The notes under the pieces were generated by a model. It did no database searches and was not told the DNA's origin. It saw only the letters and a program-made list of their open reading frames with translations. Below are positions 26,343-36,985 of a DNA stretch of 64,000 nt, piece after piece. Both the position numbers and the translations under genes were made by a program. Each line of letters starts with the position of its first letter. Position 1 is the stretch's first letter. Source of the DNA: Diprion similis (Eukaryota > Arthropoda > Insecta > Hymenoptera > Diprionidae); assembly GCF_021155765.1 (NCBI RefSeq), contig NC_060110.1:9485501-9549500 (forward strand), given 5' to 3'.

Positions 26343-26560
26343 TTTCAAGTCCATGACACTGAAACTAGCAGGTAATATCCAGCAGGTAATACGATTGCAA
26401 GGCTTTTGGGAATGAGCAAACGATTAGATATCAAGGAATATATTCGAAGGAGTTCCCTGAATAATCCTTACAAGTTTCATCATTTGGTCATCCCGTGAAA
26501 CCCTTCCACCTGTGTTACCTGCTGACTATTACCTGCTAGTTTCAGCGTCATTGAAATCCA
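26343..26560. repeat. Inverted repeat (foldback) in the anoctamin 5' region
   Basis: The left arm (26,343-26,425) and the minus-strand reading of the right arm (26,560-26,480) share ctgaaactagcaggtaata and agcaggtaa, with weaker similarity beyond (ttttgggaatgagcaaa against tttcacgggatgaccaaa). The arms of about 80 bases flank a spacer of about 54 bases, giving a strong predicted hairpin. There is no coding potential. It fits a small MITE or a decayed foldback element in what is probably an intron. Confidence 0.75.
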
Positions 26561-26852
26561 TTCATATTTGACCATCTGATACCTTCAGTTGACCTAAGTA
26601 TTTTCATTTACACCCTAAGTCCATACTCACCAGCAGGAGATCCAATATTTAATGTCCAAAAACTGTCTACTGAAATGCAGATATTGTTAGTGCCAACAAA
26701 ATGACGTATTATATTTTCCATGCCATCAAATTTTGCTTCGAATAACGCCATTCTTGTCATACTCTTATCATACATTTTATTAATTTGATGCTACATGTCA
26801 TGTGTTTCGCTCTTCGCTTTCCTTGTTTCTAACTGTATGTATATTTTCATAG

Positions 26853-26976
26853 AATTGTCGAAAATATGGACCTATGCCTCAATGGCCAGCCCCGATATCA
26901 GGGGATGGATGAAGTTGGATGGGATGCAAGCCAAAAAATGATTGCTCTTGAGCAGCAAAACCGGTCCGTACCATTG
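26853..26976 (+). CDS. Anoctamin exon with in-frame ATG (26,866)
   Basis: The acceptor ttttcatag ends at 26,852 and the donor ttg|gtgagt is at 26,977. From the ATG at 26,866 the exon encodes 37 residues beginning MDLCLNGQPRYQGMDEVGWD and ends in phase 0. The frame stays open for four codons upstream to the acceptor, so an upstream exon ending in phase 2 could extend it. This part is not conserved enough to prove the start. Confidence 0.6.
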
Positions 26977-29900
26977 GTGAGTTATAATATTGTCTTCAAT
27001 GATAAGAAAGCAAGTAAAACACTTGAATACTGAAATATAGAGAAATTTTTTTTACAATCTTCACTTTCACCTATAATAAAATCATTTTGTATTGAAAAGT
27101 TTTTCAAACTGTTCTAATTAAGGATAAGATTGATTCACAGTTCGTTATTCTGCTTGCAGGAAATTGATTTGCCAAATAATGACAGAACAGATGTTCCTGA
27201 CTTTGTGCTCACATATGTGGCTAATAACACATCGCACGCTCAGCGAAGAGAAGTCTTTGAGCAGAATTTGCGAGATCAAGGTCTACGCCTAGAATATGAG
27301 CACGAGCAAAATTTAAGTTTCGTCAAGATTTTTACTACTCAGGTATTCTCAAATTTGATTCATTCATTACATATATCAATTTAACTCATATAATATAGCT
27401 ACTACTTTGCATGACTCGCTATGTCTATACTTAAGAAATTCAAGGATTTAGTTGTTAACACCTGGCTTCAACTTGTAAGTGACTAACGCTAATACGCAAC
27501 CATCCATTCTTACTGGTCAACATGAATTTTGAGTCTGTGTTCTAGATGTCAAAGTTTGATTTCTCCCATGTAACTAATGAACGAAAAAATTTTCGTTATA
27601 GATAGTGTTTGCTTTTGTAGAAAACAGAAAGATATTTCTGATTTTAAGAAAATTGACCTATTTTTTCAAATATTTGTTGTAAATAACAATTAAACAAACT
27701 TTAGTTTCGCATTTAAATCACTTTTATTCAAAAATAATGTAATTAGTAATAATCTACAAATGTAAAATAATTGATAAAATTAATATTTTTCGCACTTCTT
27801 CTATGTTTCTGTGGGCTTTCTCGTATCAAACCCCAAACGTCATATCCGATCATACTCTCATTAAACTGCACCTGATAACGTCATTCAAAGTCCATCACAT
27901 CTCAGTGAAAACATTTTCCTTGTTCTTCTGAGTAGGCACCCATATTATAGCTATTAACTAAAAACTGAAGGACTTATTTATCAACGTAAATAGTCAAAAG
28001 CAAACTTCATAAGTAATAAGTGATGATTTTAGTTATTATTTGATGTTCAGAATCAAAAATTATCTAATGAAGTATAAAATCAAAAAAAAAAATTTTTTTT
28101 TTTGTTGACCTATGTAATTTTTATTTCTACGTCATTTGTTATGCAGCAGTAGATTAGTGAAGTTAACAAATACAGTTCAAAATTTAAATGCTAAACCTTG
28201 CAACAGGAGGTGCTCTGCAGATATGCTGACATTATGAAACTCCGTATGCCGATAAAACTATCACCTGAAGAAAGAGCTTCCAATCAAGAACCTACCGACA
28301 TATTCGATGATGCACGTACTTGGTTTGCACAAGTTTTTCATTTCGCAACTTTGGATCCTGCTAAATTCCCTACCAAGAAGTATCAGTTGTCTACTGAATT
28401 TTCTAAGGATAAAATATATTTGTAAGTGTTCAATATTAAAATTAGTTTCTTTCAGCACATCGCGTACATATGAAAACTAATGCGCCTAGTCAATCACTGT
28501 TTTCTTCATACCTCAGAGATTCTTTGTTCAAAATTATGATCGACATGAGATTTCAATAATACTTTCCATGGGTTAAGCTAAAATGATTGAAATTGATTCT
28601 GGTATATCTGCTGCATCGATGAAAAGAATTCTAGAAGTCCTTTTTCATCAATAATTTTTCATGTTTTCTTCTGTTTGTCAAGATTTGATGTTGATGCCGA
28701 CAACTTTTTTCCTTGGAGTGTACGATGTATGGTAGTTGATTTTATTCTTGCCAGACAAGCTGAGGGTATTGAATCTCTATTGATTGCCGGAGTTTACTCC
28801 GCAGCTTATCCACTGCATGATGTAAGTATAATTGTAGAATGAATTCGACCTGTCGATACTAACTATTGAAATAAGTTTTGCCACAACTGGTCAAATCACA
28901 ATCAATAATATTATTATTATATTTCGCCAGGGTACCTACAAGGAATCTGGATCCAAAAGATCACTACTCTATCAGGAATGGGGCTCCATGCGTAAATGGG
29001 TGAAACTGCAACCCCTGGACGCCATCGCGGATTATTTTGGAGTAAATTTCGCGATTTACTTTGCGTGGCTCGGTTTTTATACGTACATGCTTATTCCTGC
29101 CAGTATAGCAGGATTATTATGTTTCTTTTATGGTAAGATTAATTCTTGTTCTTAGTTTGTTGCAAGTTCAATATTTATTCTTACTTCTAACTTTCGGTGT
29201 TATATTTATGCAGGATTGATTACCTTAAAGTCAAATGAGTTGGCAGAAGAAGCTTGTCACGAAAACGCCAGTGAGATTGTGATGTGTCCTCAGTGCGACA
29301 AAACATGTGACTATTGGAGACTGAACGAGACATGTTTACTAACGAAAGTAACTTATTTGTTTGATAATCCGGCTACTCCGGTATTTGCGGTTTTTATGTC
29401 ATTTTGGACTACCTTGTACCTTGAATTGTGGAAGCGAAGATCCGCAGAACTAAGCCATCGCTGGGGATTAATCGAATGGGATCGGTCGTCGGAACACCCT
29501 CGACCAGGATATCTGTCTCTCCTTGCCAAAGCAACATTCTTCAGAATAAAACGAAAGGTATATCAAGGGTTCAAGTACTTCATTGAAATCTACAAATTTT
29601 GTCACACCCATTGCACATTTCAGTCATTCGCTCTCCATTGCTTCTCAGGTGAATGCAGTTACGCGTCAAATGGAGCCTCATGTGAGTTACTGGAAGGTAC
29701 GAGTCCCAGCAACGTTCTTCAGCTTTTCTGTTGTTCTTCTGCTGACTTGTACTGCCGTTGCCGCAGTTTTCGCAGTAGTTTTATACCGTATGTCAATGAT
29801 TACGAGCAATTCACTCTTCGGTCATGAAGTAGATTCTACGAGCTACAAGACCCTCGCTCTGCCAGCCGTCGCAGCTGTTCTCAATTTGGTAATTTCTTCA

Positions 29901-31998
29901 CACTTATAATGAAGAGAAAATGTACAAATCAGAATTGTAACAGTAAATGTTACGAGTTCTATCTATCTAGTATCTATCGCTAATTAAGATTGTCGCAAAA
30001 ATACGTAACATTAAGCCTTGTGTTACATGGTCTTACTTCTTTGAAGGTCCTGATCTATCTAGTTATAATATTATTCTGCAGGTGTGTATCCTGGCACTGA
30101 ATTACGTATACGATTGGCTAGCAGTATACTTAACGGAAATGGAATTCTTACGAACTCAAGCAGAATTTGACGACAGCTTAACACTGAAAGTATACCTTTT
30201 TCAATTTGTCAACTACTACGCTTCCATATTTTACATAGCTTTTTTGAAAGGCAAGTTCGTTGGATATCCCAAGAAGTATAATCGAATATTAGGATACAGG
30301 TACGTGTTTGAATTTTGAAATATCATTCAGGAATTATGTTCCCCTGAATTTTGTATGCTGTTGTGAAGTTGCATATACCTAAATACTATATCAGACAGGA
30401 AGAATGCAGCCCTGGAGGATGTCTTATGGAGCTCAGTATACAACTGGCAATTATAATGGTTGGGAAACAGGCGCTTTCTACTGCAATAGAGATGATTTTG
30501 CCAGTAATAATGAAATCATGGGCCTTATTCAGAATCCACACAGGCCTGAAACAAAAAGATCCCATCCCTGCCAAAAACCAATGGATCCGAGACTTCAAAC
30601 TCCTCAATTGGGGTAAGTGATCAAGTTATTTACCTATATTTTATATTATTTCGGCTGTGAAAAAATATATACTGTTTTCCCTTATAGGGAATTAAATAAA
30701 AATCGGCATATATCTGAACAATAATAATAATATTATTATTGTAACGTCCATTTGATTAATGAATTTTTGTTAATCGTTCGTTTTTATCAGGTTCAAGAGG
30801 CCTGTACGACGAATATTTGGAAATGGTAATCCAGTTTGGGTTCATAACCATCTTCGTCACAGCGTTTCCGCTGGCACCATTTTTTGCTTTGGCTAACAAC
30901 GTCCTTGAGATGCGCTTAGACGCAACAAAATTCCTCCGACATTACAGACGGCCAGTACCTCGACGTGTACGAGATATTGGAATTTGGGCTCGTATCCTCG
31001 ACGCCCTTGCACGCATTTCAGTTACTACTAACGTAAGTATAAAGACTTTGTTGCGCATTTGGATCCCTCGCTGTCATTTTATTTCACTATATTCAACGAT
31101 AAATCTCGAGTACTGTTCAGTTATGGGTGATTTTTATTACAGGCATTTATAATCGCATTTTCGTCAAACTACATACCGCGATTCGTGTACATGATGGTTG
31201 TCAGTCGGGACAAGACTGACCACGGATTCCTGAACCATACTCTTGCTTACTTCAGAACAGCCGATTTTGTTAATGGAACCCATCCATTGGAAAGCAAATT
31301 CGAAAATATTACTGTGTGTAGATATGCGGAGTACAGAAACCCCTACGGTCTCGGTGATCTGTCGTATAAACGACCTCCAATCTACTGGCATATTCTGGCT
31401 GCAAGATTAGCATTTGTCGTCGTCTTTCAGGTAATTATAATCAAGACGATTCTACTAAAAACTGCACATTTTATTCACTGCTAGTCCCAAGTTTTTTATT
31501 TTTATATTCTTTAAGCAACTCACCTTTATCAAGACATCCATACTTTTTCTCGCAAAATCGAACCGACTTACTCCCGCAATTTCAACGTTGATTTCAAAAT
31601 TTCGAGAAGAATATTATTATTAAAAATGAAATCGTCGTAATATTTATCGAGCAAAAAAATTTACCATCGTTCATTTTTCATTATATTATTACCATCGAGC
31701 AGCGAATGATCCTCCAATTATGGATGACGAAGGATTGTAATTTTTAATTATTATGTTGCGATAGAACGTTGTCGGTTTACTGACGATGAGTGTGCAGTGG
31801 TGCCTGTCTGGCACTCCCCGAAAATTACGTGCGCGCATAAAACGTGAAGCTTTTCTGGCGGAGGAACTAATTATAAAAAGAGAAGCTGCACGTGCGAGGG
31901 ATCATCTCGAGGGGCAGCAACTCAATGAATCGGATTCTATGCATGGCGACAACAACAGCAATGCAATTCAAAGAAGGCCGTATATAACAGAAAATTGA
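26866..31998 (+). CDS. Anoctamin (TMEM16) family protein, spliced, 12 coding exons
   Basis: This is a ten-helix membrane protein of the TMEM16 family: Ca2+-activated chloride channels or phospholipid scramblases of the plasma or internal membranes. Joining 26866-26976, 27160-27342, 28207-28421, 28683-28821, 28931-29132, 29214-29557, 29649-29888, 30082-30299, 30395-30612, 30791-31032, 31143-31430 and 31765-31998 gives 877 residues without a stop, all with GT-AG introns. The cytosolic N-terminal domain includes DFVLTYVANN (about 60) and EVLCRYADIMKLRMP (99-113). The YPLHDGTY block precedes TM1 (about 254-282). A Cys-rich extracellular loop follows (Cys298, 308, 311, 315, 324). EECSPGGC starts at 553. 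Ca2+-site candidates are E583, E631, E634, E663 and D667. The NGT and NIT sequons in the last luminal loop may be glycosylated. The TM6 Asn of other members is Ser579 here. The N-terminus is shorter than ANO1 (about 253 against about 330 residues before TM1), so upstream coding exons may be missing. It resembles the ANO1-ANO7 class more than ANO8/ANO10; I cannot name the paralogue. Confidence 0.93.
27160..27342 (+). CDS. Anoctamin exon, N-terminal cytosolic domain
   Basis: The acceptor is tgcttgcag and the donor is cag|gtattc. It encodes 61 residues (38-98) including PDFVLTYVANN and LSFVKIFTTQ, matching the conserved DYVLTY and FVKIH positions of anoctamins. Both ends are phase 0. Confidence 0.9.
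28207..28421 (+). CDS. Anoctamin exon, N-terminal domain continued
   Basis: The acceptor is gcaacag and the donor is ttt|gtaagt. It begins EVLCRYADIMKLRMP, the family's VLCR.AE block, which joins the previous exon without gap or insertion, and runs to KDKIYL. It ends with two bases of a split Leu codon. Confidence 0.93.
28683..28821 (+). CDS. Anoctamin exon before TM1
   Basis: The acceptor is tgtcaag and the donor is gat|gtaagt. It encodes FDVDADNFFPWSVRCMVVDF and then AGVYSAAYPLHD, the conserved motif just ahead of the first membrane helix in anoctamins. It ends in phase 0. Confidence 0.93.
28931..29132 (+). CDS. Anoctamin exon with TM1
   Basis: The acceptor is tcgccag and the donor is atg|gtaaga. 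Residues 217-283 start GTYKESG and contain QPLDAIADYFG followed by the hydrophobic TM1 (VNFAIYFAWLGFYTYMLIP). It ends with one base of a split Gly codon. Confidence 0.95.
29214..29557 (+). CDS. Anoctamin exon with extracellular Cys loop and TM2
   Basis: The acceptor is tttatgcag and the donor is aag|gtatat. It covers residues 284-398: a loop with CPQCDKTC and NETC, TM2 (about 337-354, FAVFMSFWTTLYLELWKRR), then HRWGLIEWD and HPRPGYL, which are strongly family-specific. Confidence 0.95.
29649..29888 (+). CDS. Anoctamin exon with TM3
   Basis: The acceptor is cttctcag and the donor is ttg|gtaatt. Residues 399-478 read VNAVTRQMEPHVSYWK, then the hydrophobic TM3 ending in VVLYRMS, a motif conserved in the family. 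Both ends are phase 0. Confidence 0.95.
30082..30299 (+). CDS. Anoctamin exon with TM4-TM5
   Basis: The acceptor is ttctgcag and the donor is cag|gtacgt. Residues 479-550 include NYVYDWLAVYLTEMEFLRTQ and FQFVNYYASIFYIAFLKGKF, the conserved helix 5 sequence lining the permeation groove. It ends with two bases of a split Arg codon. Confidence 0.95.
30395..30612 (+). CDS. Anoctamin exon with TM6
   Basis: The acceptor is ctatatcag. A second AG four bases downstream (agacag) would put the exon out of frame, so the first is chosen; it restores RQEECSPGGC. Residues 551-623 include LSIQLAIIMVGKQ and the Ca2+-site glutamate E583, with Ser579 where Asn is usual. It ends NWG with one base of a split Gly codon. 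Confidence 0.93.
30791..31032 (+). CDS. Anoctamin exon with TM7-TM8 Ca2+ site
   Basis: The acceptor is tttatcag and the donor is aac|gtaagt. Residues 624-704 carry EYLEM (E631, E634) and NNVLEMRLDATKF (E663, D667), the acidic pairs that bind the two Ca2+ ions in TMEM16 proteins, followed by RRPVPRRVRDIGIW. Confidence 0.96.
31143..31430 (+). CDS. Anoctamin exon with TM9 and last luminal loop
   Basis: The acceptor is tttattacag and the donor is cag|gtaatt. Residues 705-800 include AFIIAFSSNYIPRFVYM, a loop with NGT and NIT sequons and VCRYAEYRNP, then YWHILAARLAFVVVFQ at the start of TM10. Both ends are phase 0. Confidence 0.95.
31765..31998 (+). CDS. Anoctamin last coding exon
   Basis: The acceptor (ttgcgatag) has a weak pyrimidine tract. 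Residues 801-877 finish TM10 (NVVGLLTMSVQWC) and give a basic, charged cytosolic tail with PRKLRARIKRE, matching the conserved PR.LR.R..RE segment that follows the last helix in the family. The stop is TGA at 31,996-31,998. Confidence 0.9.
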   Translation, partial: NVVGLLTMSVQWCLSGTPRKLRARIKREAFLAEELIIKREAARARDHLEGQQLNESDSMHGDNNSNAIQRRPYITEN

Positions 31999-32740
31999 CT
32001 TTACCTATTCGCACACAAATTTCCTCATTTCGTACCTTGACTTGATCTCTTTTTGGGATAAACAAAAAAAAATCGGCGCTTTATTTGGTAAGTAATAGAA
32101 ACGAATGAAACGTATCTTTTCATTGAATTGTATTAACAAAGTTTGTTGATTCAACAAAGTTACCATGTAACTTTTCGTTTCAAAGGTCACAATATTGAAC
32201 CCGCCGGGTTATATATTTATACTTCAGTCAAATATTTCAACTATTTACAATTAAAATATTTATACTAGTACATTTTTTCTCAGCAATGATTGACGTGTCA
32301 TTGCAGTTTGGTGCCGAAATGCTCAAAATACATTTCACACATTTTTAAATCGAATTAATTAGGTTTAAATTAGCAAATTTGTACCTATGTTATACTTATA
32401 TCCTGTGTACGATCTGAACTTTTATAATACTTTTTAAGTACGGAACTATTTTTATTGCTCTACTAATTCCAACCAATTTCGATCTATGCTAATTGCACTG
32501 CGTGAACGGTTCGAGTTCTGAAGTGGCATCTTGGACGATGCCTGTAATTAACATTCTGTGATATCATTCGTGTTCATAGAAAATTTACGAATTACGTATG
32601 TACAGGAATCTATGATGCGCTTTATAAAAAAAAAATTTTTAATTTATACTGCCATGATAGCAAGCGATCATCAACTTCTGGAATGATTTTTCTTTTTCGA
32701 TAATTATCTTTTTCCGTGTGAATAAAACTGATTTGTAATC
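31999..32740 (+). other. Probable anoctamin 3' UTR
   Basis: AT-rich non-coding sequence. AATAAA at 32,721-32,726 is a plausible polyadenylation signal; the actual cleavage site is not determined. Confidence 0.4.
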
Positions 32741-35700
32741 TCAGCGCATCCGGTTCTCAGAATTGAAACAATAAGCATAATTTTAATTCCAGTAATACAC
32801 CTGACGTAAATACATTCAAATTATCGTCCGTGTATCATACATTCATGTACATTCATGAAACGTGTTTAGATACTTATCCGGACAGAGGTAAATGGGTCCA
32901 AAAGACGGTTAAATAGGTACGTATAAATAAATCGGGGAAGTGAAAGGGATGCGAAAGAATGGCATAATATTCTGATAACACGTTTTTTATTTTTGATCAC
33001 CTTCAACTCTTGGATTTGATACGCTCGTTTCCATCATCAATTTTCACACAAGTTCGATCATTTCGATGTCCTTGGTATCGTCAATTGCTCTCGGTTTAGA
33101 CGTATTCCGAGTTGCCTCTTTGGTCTGGACTTCATACATTTCGAGTGATCGGAATCTACGTCGCAATTGGCAATTAGTAGTTTGGTTCATTGAGGCGTGT
33201 CGATTTTTGATAGTTTTTAATTTTTGCAACTCTGTTCGATCCGTATGTACAATCTAGAACCGCAAGCTTCCTTGATTTTGCAGAGATTAGTTTCAAGCGC
33301 GTCATTCTCGAGTCACGATTCGTTTTAACTTTCCGTAGTCAGGATAGCTGAAGCAGATCAAGATTGTGTTACATAGTCTTATATGAAAACGGAGACCTTA
33401 TGCAGGCTTTTGTAGATGGTATATCAATTCTTTAATAACACTGAACACTCACAGCTAGAGGTAGAATTTTTCATGTGCATTGTATTGCGTCACGTCAACG
33501 TATCTGCAATTATGTGCTCGATGTGCATACACACAAGTTATAAGTATAAGTTAATTACAGATTCGTTTCAACTACGGCTACTGTGAGATTTTGTTGTACA
33601 CCTTTTTGCGTTCTCAGCACTATCAAAATGAATTATATTCTGCGCTATATAATTCGATAGTCGAACCCTGATTTGTTCTGAAAGTTTTTTTGAATCTAAA
33701 TGAAATAAGTAGCCTTACTTTCGGAAAGTTTGTTTTCTAGCGTCTCGTTTAAACGCAGATAACTTATCTATTGCAGACTATGAAAACTTATTTTTCACCT
33801 CCATCTTTATTACGACGTCATTTAAGTAATGAACATACCCTAATACCCGGGTGTCGGTTATGGAGATGTGAGAAAATTTCACCAAAACCCCTCTTGAATC
33901 TCCTGAAAAGTTATTAATGAATTGAAACACTGAAAGTTTCATCAACGCAACGGAGGAACATAATTCTATCCGCAAAAAATTCGAAAGGAATATAAATTCG
34001 GAAGAATTGTATCAGTGAATGATTGCCTTGAGCAACTTAAGGCTCAATCCCATTTTCTAATATTTAGAGCATAAAAAAATGTCTATTCAAGTCTCTCAAG
34101 AGCATCGTCAAGTCATCCACACTCCTGGATTTAAAGAAAAAAAAAGTAGAAAGCACACGTGTAAAAATATATTTAAAATCATCAATCATGCGGATCTTAA
34201 TCTACTCTACGACCTTGCCACGAGAAAATTTGCCGAGTGAGGAAGACATAAATTCAATAATTGTCTGGATGTGATAAAATGTTATATTATCCCTATCGAG
34301 CGAACGAAAAAAAAAATTAGAAGTTATATTCCTTCTTTTTCGGTTAAATGAAAATTGATGTCTCTCACGCTAAGATAACATCCGGAATTAACTCTTTTGA
34401 TGAAACAGAAAAAACATGACCTGATTATTTTGCGTCTCTCCTCATGTTGTACACAGTCAAAAAATTTTTGTCTCTCCATAAGTATAGACTAAATCCAACG
34501 ACCAAATACTTAATCACTAAGTCTAACGCAATCTTGCGATCTATAAATTTCTACCTATTGAAAATTCAAGTTTTGGCAGCAATTGGCAACGAGAAACTTA
34601 CACGGAAGACGATTCATTTTGCGTTTCGCGCGTGGAGCGTACGATCATGCATAACAGGTATCACACATGTATCATGTGTACCTATTACAATCTTCGCGGG
34701 TGGCAGCCAGAGATAGCGCGATGATATTTGCCGGATGAACAACAACAAAAGCATTATCATCATCGGAGAACAGGATCAGCCCGGTCAAGGGCACCCAGGT
34801 CGTGGTGTGAATCGGCAACCTTGGACCGATCATCACGAGTATGATAATTTTACCGAAAATGACCGGAGGGCATGGTCAAACCGTAAATCGGCCCACGCTG
34901 CGGACTAAATCCTTGTTGAGTACCGTGAGACCGGACCCAATTTACATTGGCGAAGAATGCAATAAACTTGGAGTGTCTACGCGATCTGATACGTGTGGAG
35001 TAAAAATTTGCAGCAAGAAAAAATTGAGGATAAACATTCGAATGAGGACTTTCGTGTGTTGGAGTTTATGCAAGAATTTAACCCGTTATAATTGATGATC
35101 CTGTTTAATGAAAATCACGTCGACGATACTTGTGATTTTTGAAATTATCCATCTCGCATGTGTGTATAGTTGTTCATATTTTAGCACATACCTACTTCAC
35201 GTTTAACTTTGAGCAGCTAACACGTGTGTTTGCTTCTGCAAAAATATCCACATGCACGTTTTGAAAAAAATCAATTCACACCCATGTTTTTCGTAAATAT
35301 GTGTTTATTAGTCTTTATTTGACGAAAAAAATTTCTCGTCTCTGACGTCATCGGCACGACATATGTGCGTTGAAACAATGTTACTTTGGTTGCTTTGTGA
35401 AACGGCGAACGAGTACCTCGATTCATACTGTATGAAGAAAAAAATCGAGGACAATGCGTAGATCCTTCATTTACCATTGAAGATATCTGCTAATTTTCGT
35501 TCAACAATGGGCCCCCACGATCGCTCAAGGTCTCCTGAAAATCTGTAATTGGCAATAGTGGAATGGCTGAAATTACAAAGTGACCGAAATTCTAGTTCTT
35601 GCCAACATTTCGCGTGTCTGAAATCATGGAAACTCTATTTCGTGAACACTGAGTTATTTAATAATCTTACAACGCATTTTCCACCATTTTTTTAACTGGT

Positions 35701-36630
35701 TAATAGAAAAATTTGCTAAGTAACGATGAACGCAGAATTATAACTGGGACTGGATGACCTTTGCCGTTGTTTCGACTAGTCACTTCGTGTGACTTGAAAT
35801 TCTTTTAATTCTTTAACTCGTTATCCAATTCTCGTTGGAAAGGGTAGAGTAGTAAAGAGGATTGGATGGTGAGTTTTACCCTGAATCATTATGATTTTTC
35901 GATATTTGTGAAATTACGAGAAAAAGAATCAGTGATAGAGAAACTTACGAAATAACTAATTGCGAACGTGAATTTCGAGGAAGAATAAATATAATAATTC
36001 TGTTTACAAACGTGCTCATCATTTTATTCAGTACTATCAATCAACCTCTGATCTGTTAATTTCTAAATTCGGAAGCATCGTCATAATTTATTTCCATCAC
36101 GACGTAAAAGCGATTCCACGAGTGTGAACGAATTGATCCATGTATAATATAATTAATACATAGGCACTGCTCTTCTGACGTTGAAAAAACATTAAAGATA
36201 ACACGTAACTGTACGCATTTCAATATCCCTCCAATTACCGCACAATGTTTGATAGTGAATCGACAATCGGTAATTATTGTTTCCGTAATTAACTTCAATT
36301 TCAAGTTACAAACTTACGTACCAAGCGCTCGGTATTCATCTGCAAAGTATTAAAACTCTATTCTTTGTCAAAGTTTTAAAGACACCTTTACTAGTTTCTG
36401 CACTCCGCAAATGCGTAGCATAAATAATGTCATCCGCGTAATTTTGTCACATTTTGTTCTGTCTATTCGAATTCAAAGTAGAAATTATTCGCTCGTAAAT
36501 GTTTCTCTGGAATTCGCATCGAGTTACAGACTGTTCATTCCGAAACTCGCAGCCAGTATAACCAGTCGTGTACTTAAGATTTGCGTGATTTTGCATTATG
36601 TACTCCAAGGGGTGTCCTAGACGATTTCAA
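32741..36630. other. Non-coding stretch
   Basis: No recognisable gene. Two weak signals deserve mention: a minus-strand open frame at 33,044-33,253 with an AATAAA just beyond its stop, and a 57-codon + strand frame from the ATG at 34,735. Neither has recognisable homology. Confidence 0.45.
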
Positions 36631-36985
36631 AGTAGTCGTATATATCTTAAATTATCCAAGTCTACGTATCTTAAACGCCAAAAAGGACATAACAGCACCA
36701 TTCTTATACACACGTACATTTCTGAACAAAACCACTCCAACATATTTACATTTAACGCGAAAATAAAAAAACGGCATGATTTCTACGAATTTACTGTTGA
36801 TATTTCGTATAAATAATGCTATTTCTTTATATTTGCGTTAAATGAAAATGCATTAAAGTGGTTTTGTTCAGAATCGCACGTAAAGTGAAACTGTTATGCC
36901 CTTTATTATGTTTCAGATACGCAGACTCGAATAATTCGAGATATATACGACAGCGTCGATATCGACTATGCCCCCCCCCCCTCCC
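36605..36985. mobile_element. Foldback element C
   Basis: The left arm (36,632-36,764) and the minus-strand reading of the right arm (36,958-36,831) match closely: gtcgtatatatct, then ggcataac or ggacataac, then ctgaacaaaaccact, then catttaacgc. The arms of about 130 bases look about 75-80% identical and flank a spacer of about 65 bases. The right end runs into a poly-C tract (36,971-36,981). No transposase is encoded. It is a hairpin-forming MITE or foldback element. Confidence 0.8.
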
